Shown in pieces: positions 1 to 4,044 of a stretch of 5,902 bases of DNA (the first letter of the stretch is position 1; each line of letters opens with the position of its first letter). Position numbers and translations under genes: made by a program. Origin of the DNA: CBDTTW01 sp965363675 (GTDB lineage: Bacteria > Bacteroidota > Rhodothermia > Rhodothermales > DASSAV01). The notes beneath the pieces were generated by a model that was not told the origin of the DNA, did not search any database, and saw nothing but the letters and a program-made list of their open reading frames with translations. The stretch lies in contig CBDTTW010000189.1 of assembly GCA_965363675.1 (NCBI GenBank), forward strand, positions 1 to 5,902. Reading direction: 5' to 3'.

Positions 1-33
1 CCCCGCCGAAACGTGAGGATGTTGTCGGCGGGG
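1..33. other. GC-rich inverted repeat at the window edge
   Basis: CCCCGCCGA (1-9) is the perfect reverse complement of TCGGCGGGG (25-33), with a 15-base loop. The stem may continue to the left of the window. No T-run follows on the plus strand, so it is not a clear terminator. It overlaps the open plus-strand frame, so it may simply be coding sequence with chance symmetry. Function unknown. Confidence 0.3.
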
Positions 34-326
34 AAGCAAGATCGCCGCACGCGCTTATAAGCCCGTCATACGCCGATATGGACGCCGTAAATCACCCGCC
101 CGAGGGGGGCACGAACGCTTTGGAACCGACGATGCAAGGATCCCGCAGAATCTGGCTGACGCTGATCGAAGAACAATCACCCGCGGAGCATCCCCGGATC
201 ATGTCGCTCTCCAGCGAGGGGTGGAGCATTTGCCACAGCCCCGAGTACCGCCGCCTGCCCGGCTCGTCCGAGCGCCGGTTGTGCATCGTGCGCCTGGAGC
301 GCCGCAACGGAGCCTCTGCGACCTAA
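3..326 (+). CDS. Hypothetical protein, C-terminal part (5' end outside window)
   Basis: The frame is open from the left edge to a TAA at 324-326, giving about 107 visible residues. An internal ATG lies at 78 and another at 132, so a short protein of 82 or 64 residues is possible, but no stop precedes 78 and no convincing Shine-Dalgarno sequence precedes either ATG. I therefore favour the tail of a longer gene. The last 65 residues read like real protein (RRIWLTLIEEQSP, then GWSICHSPEYRRLP), and their codons mostly end in G or C as in the neighbours; the first 40 residues are less convincing. I do not recognise the family, and no membrane segment or signal peptide is visible. A strong hairpin terminator begins 25 bases after the stop, which supports a plus-strand gene ending here. 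The alternative is a non-coding stretch that happens to be open. Confidence 0.45.
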   Translation, partial: PPKREDVVGGEARSPHALISPSYADMDAVNHPPEGGTNALEPTMQGSRRIWLTLIEEQSPAEHPRIMSLSSEGWSICHSPEYRRLPGSSERRLCIVRLERRNGASAT

Positions 327-350
327 GCGGCGCCCGCCATACGGCAACCA

Positions 351-392
351 AAAACGGGAAAGCTCTCCGCAAAAGGAGGGCTTTCCCGTTTT
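351..392. terminator. Bidirectional intrinsic terminator between convergent genes
   Basis: AAAACGGGAAAGC (351-363) pairs perfectly with GCTTTCCCGTTTT (380-392), and TCTCC (364-368) continues the stem against GGAGG (375-379) with one wobble pair. The result is an 18-bp stem with the 6-base loop GCAAAA. Each 3' arm ends in TTTT, so the hairpin can stop transcription from either side. It lies between the plus-strand frame ending at 326 and the minus-strand hydrolase gene ending at 429, exactly where a shared convergent terminator is expected. Confidence 0.88.
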
Positions 393-400
393 GGGCTATC

Positions 401-1031
401 CCGCGCGCCGGCATGCGGGCAGGTAGGGCTAGTTCACGTCGGCGTAGAACCTGAAACGCTTCTCCTCGACCTGCGGCAGCTTCACCGGCATCTTGTTCAC
501 CGCCCAGGCCGGACGCCGCGCCCCCACCATCGACTGCTCGCTGTAAAAATGACGCGTCTTGCCGTCGAACGGCCGCACCGTCGTGTCGGCCCAGGCCACG
601 CGCCGCGCGATCCCGACGGCCGCCTTCCACCCGGCCGAACTGTCCTGCGGACGCAGGCTCATGTAGAAGCCCCGCACGGGCGAGTCGCTGTTGAAGGCGC
701 TGAACTGCTGCGGGTCGAGCACCACGTCGTGGTAGTTGCCCCGGCCCCGGTACTCGGTCTCGACGCGGTTGCGGATGACCCAGGCCACCAGTTCCTGCTC
801 GTGCGGCTGCTTGGTCTCGGAGTAGATGCCGCGCGCCAGCCAGAGCACGTCTTCCTCGGTGGGCACGTAGACCGGGCGGCGCGTGGCCTCGACGGTGACT
901 TCTTCGAGAGCCCGCGGTCCGACGGCGGCGCCGGCGAGCACGGCCGGGGCGCGGCGGCTCTGGAAGAAGACGGCCATGCCGGCCAGGAGCATCAGCGCGA
1001 TCAGACCCAAGGCGCGCCGGTCGCGGGGGCG
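401..1031. repeat. 631-bp near-identical direct repeat, copy A
   Basis: This block matches 2360-2990 in the same orientation at a constant offset of 1959. Reading the two side by side I find one difference, G at 1023 against A at 2982, which is the third position of an arginine codon (CGC versus CGT on the coding strand). The block covers the last 200 codons and stop of the hydrolase gene plus 28 bases beyond the stop. Identity ends abruptly at both sides: 400 against 2359 and 1032 against 2991 already differ. There are no terminal inverted repeats, transposase or evident target-site duplication, so it is a duplicated or converted gene segment and not an insertion sequence. Confidence 0.97.
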
Positions 1032-1094
1032 GGCATTTTGGAGGAGGCGGCGAGCGGGCGTCAGCAGAGAGGCGGCGGGTCGCAGAAGCGTCAT
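429..1094 (-). CDS. SleB-type (Hydrolase_2) cell-wall hydrolase, copy 1
   Basis: A 221-residue protein probably cutting peptidoglycan glycan strands in the periplasm. It has a basic N-terminal tail (1-27, including RPRDRR), one hydrophobic segment (about 28-45) that should act as an uncleaved inner-membrane anchor, a linker, then a Hydrolase_2/SleB-like domain from about 80 to the end. Family landmarks are LARGIYSE with the presumed catalytic Glu93, VIRNRV (107-111 core), DPQQFSAF (127-134) and the terminal RFRFYADVN, which resembles the family's C-terminal H/RFY motif. The start at 1094 was chosen because it lies just after a leader conserved with copy 2; no Shine-Dalgarno sequence precedes it (CCTGCCGCCC before the ATG). 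It is a single-gene unit: own promoter region near 1168-1201, terminator at 351-392. The last 200 residues are identical to copy 2, but the first 21 are not. SleB itself is known from spore germination; in a Gram-negative the likely role is cell-wall remodelling. The exact bond cut is not provable here. Confidence 0.88.
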   Translation of the reverse strand: MTLLRPAASLLTPARRLLQNARPRDRRALGLIALMLLAGMAVFFQSRRAPAVLAGAAVGPRALEEVTVEATRRPVYVPTEEDVLWLARGIYSETKQPHEQELVAWVIRNRVETEYRGRGNYHDVVLDPQQFSAFNSDSPVRGFYMSLRPQDSSAGWKAAVGIARRVAWADTTVRPFDGKTRHFYSEQSMVGARRPAWAVNKMPVKLPQVEEKRFRFYADVN

Positions 1095-1119
1095 GGGCGG
1101 CAGGGGGTGGTTGCGGTGA

Positions 1120-1148
1120 GGTTACGAGCATGATACAGGTTTGTAACC
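1120..1148 (-). promoter_or_regulatory. Conserved leader dyad upstream of sleB-like copy 1
   Basis: GGTTAC (1120-1125) and GTAACC (1143-1148) form a 6-bp inverted repeat with a 17-base spacer. Inside it, GGTTTGTAACC (1138-1148) is itself a GGTT-N3-AACC dyad. The same two nested symmetries occur at the same place before copy 2 (3053-3081), although the intervening bases have changed. Between this site and the start codon both genes also share ACCGCAAC on the coding strand. The dyad lies some 20 bases downstream of the TAnnTTTG element, so it would sit in the early transcribed region as an operator or an RNA hairpin. Which protein binds it, if any, is unknown. Confidence 0.55.
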
Positions 1149-1167
1149 AACTTGTTTCCAAGATCAA

Positions 1168-1201
1168 CAAACATAGATAGATGCCCCTGTAATCCCGCAA
1201 A
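1168..1201 (-). promoter_or_regulatory. Bacteroidota-type promoter for sleB-like copy 1
   Basis: On the minus strand, TATGTTTG (1175-1168) matches the Bacteroidota -7 consensus TAnnTTTG, and TTTG (1201-1198) lies 22 bases upstream, close to the usual -33 TTTG spacing. The -7 element is matched by TATTTTTG at the corresponding position before copy 2. Transcription would start near 1160 and run through the conserved dyad to the ATG at 1094, giving a leader of about 65 bases. The -33 element is less certain because it is not conserved at copy 2. Confidence 0.5.
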
Positions 1202-1283
1202 GCGTCTTCGTAAAAGCCCTTTTTTGCTTGTCGCCAAGACTCCCGTAAGTTCAATATTTAGCCGTCGCCGGAGGGGCGACACG

Positions 1284-1318
1284 AAAAAACGGCCTGCCTC
1301 CGAATAGGAGGCAGGCCG
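1284..1318 (-). terminator. Intrinsic terminator of the response regulator gene
   Basis: On the minus strand CGGCCTGCCTCC, a five-base loop TATTC and GGAGGCAGGCCG form a perfect 12-bp stem (1318-1307 with 1301-1290), followed at once by TTTTTT (1289-1284). It lies 25 bases past the regulator's stop codon. This is a textbook factor-independent terminator and isolates the regulator from sleB-like copy 1 downstream. A second, smaller hairpin without a T-run (GTCGCC 1264-1269 with GGCGAC 1275-1280) follows immediately. Confidence 0.93.
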
Positions 1319-1343
1319 CTGCTCAGGAACCGGAGGATACGCG

Positions 1344-2027
1344 TTAGTGGCGCGCGCTGCCCTGGGCGTGCATCCACTGCACGGCGAACGAGAGCAGCTC
1401 GCCGGTGGTCGAGAGGCCGAGCTTGTCGCGCGCGCTGCGGCGGTGGTGCTCGACGGTTTTGCGGGCCAGGTGCAGGCGGTCAGAGATTTCGTCCACCGTA
1501 AAGCCTTCGCCGAGCATCTGGAAGACGGCCATCTCGCGGTCGCTGAGAGCGCCGACGCCCTCGACGGTGGAGGCGGCGCGCCCGCTGACGAGGTTGTTGA
1601 GCATCCGCGAGGCCATGCGGTTGCTCAGGTACACGTCGCCGCGCAGGACCGTACGTAGGGCATCGACGACGGAGGCCGTCGATTCGCTTTTCATGAGGTA
1701 CCCCGAGGCTCCTGCGCGCAGGGCGCGCTCGGCGTAGACGCTTTCGTCGTACATCGAGAACACGATGATGACGGTGTGCGGGTGCTCGGCGCGCATCGTC
1801 TCGACGAGGTCCAGGCCGTGCACGTCTTCGAGCGACACGTCCACGACGGCGGCGTCGGGCCGGAGGCTGCGCAAGAGCGCAAGCGCTTCGCCGCCGGAGC
1901 CGGCCTCGCCGCAAACGCTCAGGTCGAGCGAGCCGTTGATCGTGTTGATGATCGCCATGCGCACGGCGGGATGGTCGTCCACGACGAGGATGCGCTTGCG
2001 GCTTTTATGCTCGTTGGGGGTTGCCAT
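1344..2027 (-). CDS. NarL/FixJ-family response regulator (REC + LuxR-type HTH)
   Basis: A cytoplasmic two-component transcription factor of 227 residues, the usual length of the family. The receiver domain (about 11-130) shows the acidic pair Asp17-Asp18 in LVVDDH, phospho-acceptor Asp63 in AAVVDVSL, Ser91 in VFSMYDE and Lys113 in GYLMKSE, so phosphorylation should work. The LuxR/GerE helix-turn-helix (about 160-215) runs from LSDREMAVFQMLGEGF through KTVEHHRRSARDKLGL. I chose ATG 2027 (MATPNEHKSRKRILVVDDH) because it gives the normal short lead into the receiver fold; in-frame ATGs at 2072 and 2111 would add 15 or 28 unconserved residues. None of the three has a Shine-Dalgarno sequence. No histidine kinase lies in the window, so it is an orphan here. 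It sits between two near-identical hydrolase genes and has its own terminator. Its targets cannot be read from the sequence. Confidence 0.93.
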   Translation of the reverse strand: MATPNEHKSRKRILVVDDHPAVRMAIINTINGSLDLSVCGEAGSGGEALALLRSLRPDAAVVDVSLEDVHGLDLVETMRAEHPHTVIIVFSMYDESVYAERALRAGASGYLMKSESTASVVDALRTVLRGDVYLSNRMASRMLNNLVSGRAASTVEGVGALSDREMAVFQMLGEGFTVDEISDRLHLARKTVEHHRRSARDKLGLSTTGELLSFAVQWMHAQGSARH

Positions 2028-2330
2028 AGCCGTGCTTCTTGGAGGGGAGGGGCGCACGCCGTGGGTTGTCATGGCCGGCTGGAGCTTGGGGGCGTCTCGG
2101 AGAATGTGCATGAATATAGAAGAGCCTTAAGAAACAGTCCTATACCTTCACATAGAATCCCCACGGGAGGGGGCGCCAGGCATACATTTGCGCCTTGGCC
2201 TTGCCGTTTTGCATCGTATCGGCTTTTTTCGGTGGTTATTAAGTCGGTGCGCGGCAATATAGCGGCGGCCTCAAGGGGGCCGGGCGCCTGCGGACACGCC
2301 GGCCCCGGCGGCGGCGCAACGGGCAAATGC
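2028..2330. other. Intergenic region upstream of the response regulator
   Basis: About 300 bases without a supported gene. The right part (2265-2330) is GC-rich with several short C/G symmetries; the part at 2220-2262 is A+T-richer. On the minus strand TATATT (2118-2113) could be a -10 element with a poor -35 (TAGGAC, 18 bases upstream), which would place a start close to 2107 and give the regulator a leader of about 80 bases. No TAnnTTTG element like those of the hydrolase genes was found, nor their GGTT-N3-AACC dyad. I see no RNA gene or repeat here. Confidence 0.4.
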
Positions 2331-2360
2331 AAAAAGCGCCTGCCGGGTCAGGGCAGGCGC
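2331..2360 (-). terminator. Intrinsic terminator of sleB-like copy 2
   Basis: On the minus strand GCGCCTGCC (2360-2352), a seven-base loop, and GGCAGGCGC (2344-2336) form a perfect 9-bp GC-rich stem followed by TTTTT (2335-2331). It begins 28 bases after the stop of the hydrolase gene. Its outermost base, 2360, is also the first base of the 631-bp repeat, so this terminator lies almost wholly outside the repeat and is unrelated to the terminator of copy 1. Confidence 0.9.
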
Positions 2361-2990
2361 CGCGCGCCGGCATGCGGGCAGGTAGGGCTAGTTCACGTCG
2401 GCGTAGAACCTGAAACGCTTCTCCTCGACCTGCGGCAGCTTCACCGGCATCTTGTTCACCGCCCAGGCCGGACGCCGCGCCCCCACCATCGACTGCTCGC
2501 TGTAAAAATGACGCGTCTTGCCGTCGAACGGCCGCACCGTCGTGTCGGCCCAGGCCACGCGCCGCGCGATCCCGACGGCCGCCTTCCACCCGGCCGAACT
2601 GTCCTGCGGACGCAGGCTCATGTAGAAGCCCCGCACGGGCGAGTCGCTGTTGAAGGCGCTGAACTGCTGCGGGTCGAGCACCACGTCGTGGTAGTTGCCC
2701 CGGCCCCGGTACTCGGTCTCGACGCGGTTGCGGATGACCCAGGCCACCAGTTCCTGCTCGTGCGGCTGCTTGGTCTCGGAGTAGATGCCGCGCGCCAGCC
2801 AGAGCACGTCTTCCTCGGTGGGCACGTAGACCGGGCGGCGCGTGGCCTCGACGGTGACTTCTTCGAGAGCCCGCGGTCCGACGGCGGCGCCGGCGAGCAC
2901 GGCCGGGGCGCGGCGGCTCTGGAAGAAGACGGCCATGCCGGCCAGGAGCATCAGCGCGATCAGACCCAAGGCGCGCCGGTCACGGGGGCG
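2360..2990. repeat. 631-bp near-identical direct repeat, copy B
   Basis: Partner of 401-1031, same orientation, one synonymous difference (A at 2982 against G at 1023). The left end coincides with the edge of the terminator stem, and the right end falls inside the hydrolase reading frame, 200 codons before the stop. The 1328 bases between the two copies hold the 5' part of copy 1, the response regulator and both minus-strand terminators at 1284-1318 and 2331-2360. Confidence 0.97.
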
Positions 2991-3035
2991 CGGAAGGGCA
3001 GCAGTAATCGTTTTGTGTAGGGTCGTCTTGTTCAT
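2388..3035 (-). CDS. SleB-type (Hydrolase_2) cell-wall hydrolase, copy 2
   Basis: A 215-residue paralogue of copy 1 with an identical 200-residue C-terminal part: anchor helix at about 22-39, presumed catalytic Glu87 in GIYSE, then the VIRNRV and QQFSAF motifs and RFRFYADVN at the end. Only the short cytoplasmic tail differs (MNKTTLHKTITAALP against 21 other residues in copy 1). I placed the start at ATG 3035. The frame stays open upstream to 3104, but that longer reading runs through the conserved leader dyad and into the -7 element, while 3035 lines up with the start of copy 1. No Shine-Dalgarno sequence is present (CAACGCCCCGC before the ATG). The gene has its own terminator (2331-2360). 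The lipoprotein gene ends only 127 bases upstream with no clear terminator between, so read-through from the receptor operon could add to its expression. Same presumed periplasmic peptidoglycan-remodelling role as copy 1. Confidence 0.87.
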   Translation of the reverse strand: MNKTTLHKTITAALPRPRDRRALGLIALMLLAGMAVFFQSRRAPAVLAGAAVGPRALEEVTVEATRRPVYVPTEEDVLWLARGIYSETKQPHEQELVAWVIRNRVETEYRGRGNYHDVVLDPQQFSAFNSDSPVRGFYMSLRPQDSSAGWKAAVGIARRVAWADTTVRPFDGKTRHFYSEQSMVGARRPAWAVNKMPVKLPQVEEKRFRFYADVN

Positions 3036-3052
3036 GCGGGGCGTTGCGGTTT

Positions 3053-3081
3053 GGTTACAATAATGAAACGGGTTTGTAACC
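3053..3081 (-). promoter_or_regulatory. Conserved leader dyad upstream of sleB-like copy 2
   Basis: GGTTACAA (3053-3060) and TTGTAACC (3074-3081) form a perfect 8-bp inverted repeat with a 13-base spacer, two base pairs longer than at copy 1. It also contains GGTTTGTAACC (3071-3081), identical to the 11-mer before copy 1. The conserved ACCGCAAC box follows before the start codon. Both arms are kept while the spacer has diverged, which suggests the symmetry itself matters, as a protein-binding site or as an RNA hairpin in the leader. Confidence 0.55.
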
Positions 3082-3101
3082 GTATTGTTCCGCAAGCGTA
3101 A

Positions 3102-3109
3102 CAAAAATA
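3102..3109 (-). promoter_or_regulatory. TAnnTTTG -7 element for sleB-like copy 2
   Basis: TATTTTTG on the minus strand fits the Bacteroidota TAnnTTTG -7 consensus and aligns with TATGTTTG before copy 1; in both it continues as TATnTTTGTT. I find no convincing -33 TTG at the right distance upstream, so this promoter may be weak, activated, or supplemented by read-through from the lipoprotein gene. Homology between the two leaders fades just beyond this element. Confidence 0.42.
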
Positions 3110-3162
3110 ATAACTTAGCTCATGTATTTATATGCTTGTCCCTGCTTTGGGGGTCTAAGCTG

Positions 3163-4044
3163 TCACGGGGCCGGGGGGCTGAGGAAACCCGCCGCCGCGA
3201 GCACGTCGGGCTCAGGCAGCCAGTTGACCTGAAGCGGAAAGCCTGCCGAGAAGAAGCCATACCCGTTGCGCACGTTCGTCATGATCGTCGGATCGACGAG
3301 CACCTCGTGGTCGAAGACGCCGCCGGGCGGATTCCACTCCTCGTTTGCCACGACGGCGCGCAGTTCGAGGTCGTGCAGGGTTACGTCGAGCGGGTAGTTC
3401 TCGTCGGTGAAGGCGATCTGGATGTAATAGCGGTCGCGGCCGAGGTCGATGGGAATGCGCCAGCCGGCGGCGGTGCGCGCCTGGTCGCGGTAGAGGAGCG
3501 TAAAGCGCGAGCGCACGGGACGCTCGCCCGGAAGCTGCGTCGTGATGTCGTAGGTGACCTCGACCTTGAGCAGGTAGTTGGCCTTGGTGCTGATGACCAC
3601 CGGCGCCCAGATGGAGTACACGCCCGGCACGATGGGCTCCGTGGCGATGGAGGCGAACGGCGGGATGCGCGTGCGCGAGGCGCTTTCGGCGCCGTCGCTG
3701 CGGCGAACGCTCAGGCTGTACTCGGCGTCGAAGCGCGGCCGGAAGGCCGCCCAGTAGCCGTGTACGATGTCGCCGCGCCAGTCCTGGTAGGTGCGCTCGG
3801 TCCAGGTTTGCTGCGCTCCGGTGGCCGCCTCCGTCGTCGTGACGGCGGCGTCGAGGGGGGCTTTGCTGGGCTGCTGGAGTCGGCGGTCCACGGGGTAGAC
3901 GAACACCCACTGGGTATCGGCCATCGGGTTGAGCGTGCCGTAGAGCGTAAACGGCTTCTCGCTCGGGGGCGCTTCGGAGACCGTTTCGGAGCACCCGGCG
4001 AGCAGCAGGCACGCAAGGCACAGGCCCGGCAGCAGTCGTTTCAT
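3163..4044 (-). CDS. Outer-membrane-associated lipoprotein, DUF4249-like, partner of the TonB receptor
   Basis: A 293-residue predicted lipoprotein. The N-terminus MKRLLPGLCLACLLLAGC is a classic lipoprotein signal with lipobox LAGC, so Cys18 should be lipidated. The mature part is mostly beta-strand-like with no further membrane segment; phrases such as FTLYGTLNPMADTQWVFVYP near the start and YYIQIAFTDENYPLD later recall the DUF4249 lipoproteins of Bacteroidota, which are commonly found next to TonB-dependent receptors. I assign that family by resemblance and gene order only. Its ATG (4044-4042) overlaps the receptor's TGA stop (4043-4041) as ATGA, so translation is probably coupled; AAGGTGG shortly upstream may act as a weak ribosome-binding site. 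The likely role is an accessory surface or periplasmic partner of the receptor. Substrate unknown. The same frame is open upstream to 4635, but that extension lies inside the receptor gene and lacks the signal peptide. Confidence 0.85.
   Translation of the reverse strand: MKRLLPGLCLACLLLAGCSETVSEAPPSEKPFTLYGTLNPMADTQWVFVYPVDRRLQQPSKAPLDAAVTTTEAATGAQQTWTERTYQDWRGDIVHGYWAAFRPRFDAEYSLSVRRSDGAESASRTRIPPFASIATEPIVPGVYSIWAPVVISTKANYLLKVEVTYDITTQLPGERPVRSRFTLLYRDQARTAAGWRIPIDLGRDRYYIQIAFTDENYPLDVTLHDLELRAVVANEEWNPPGGVFDHEVLVDPTIMTNVRNGYGFFSAGFPLQVNWLPEPDVLAAAGFLSPPAP

Noticed and set aside
199..1254. Minus-strand open frame of 351 codons overlapping copy 1
   Set aside because: It is a shifted frame of the hydrolase gene, crosses the two-way terminator, and is Arg/Pro/Gly-rich with no recognisable domain.
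1091..1282. Minus-strand open frame of 63 codons upstream of copy 1
   Set aside because: It covers the promoter and conserved leader of copy 1, overlaps its start codon, and has no counterpart upstream of copy 2.
2196..2240. Possible plus-strand terminator (CCG...CGG followed by a T-run)
   Set aside because: The stem is only three or four base pairs around a long loop, and no plus-strand gene precedes it.
401..2990. Composite transposon or insertion sequence flanked by the 631-bp repeats
   Set aside because: The repeats encode a cell-wall hydrolase, have no terminal inverted repeats or transposase, and show no target-site duplication. Their diverged upstream leaders argue for old paralogues, not recent transposition.
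1776..3020. Long plus-strand open frame of over 400 codons across the regulator, intergenic region and sleB-like copy 2
   Set aside because: It is antisense to two well-supported genes, runs through a terminator hairpin, and has low-complexity Arg/Ala/Gly/His-rich composition typical of high-GC shadow frames. The same translation reappears antisense to copy 1 only because of the repeat.
3036..3104. N-terminal extension of sleB-like copy 2 to 3104
   Set aside because: The extension would be read from bases that hold the conserved -7 element and leader dyad, and copy 1 has no equivalent. ATG 3035 aligns with the start of copy 1.
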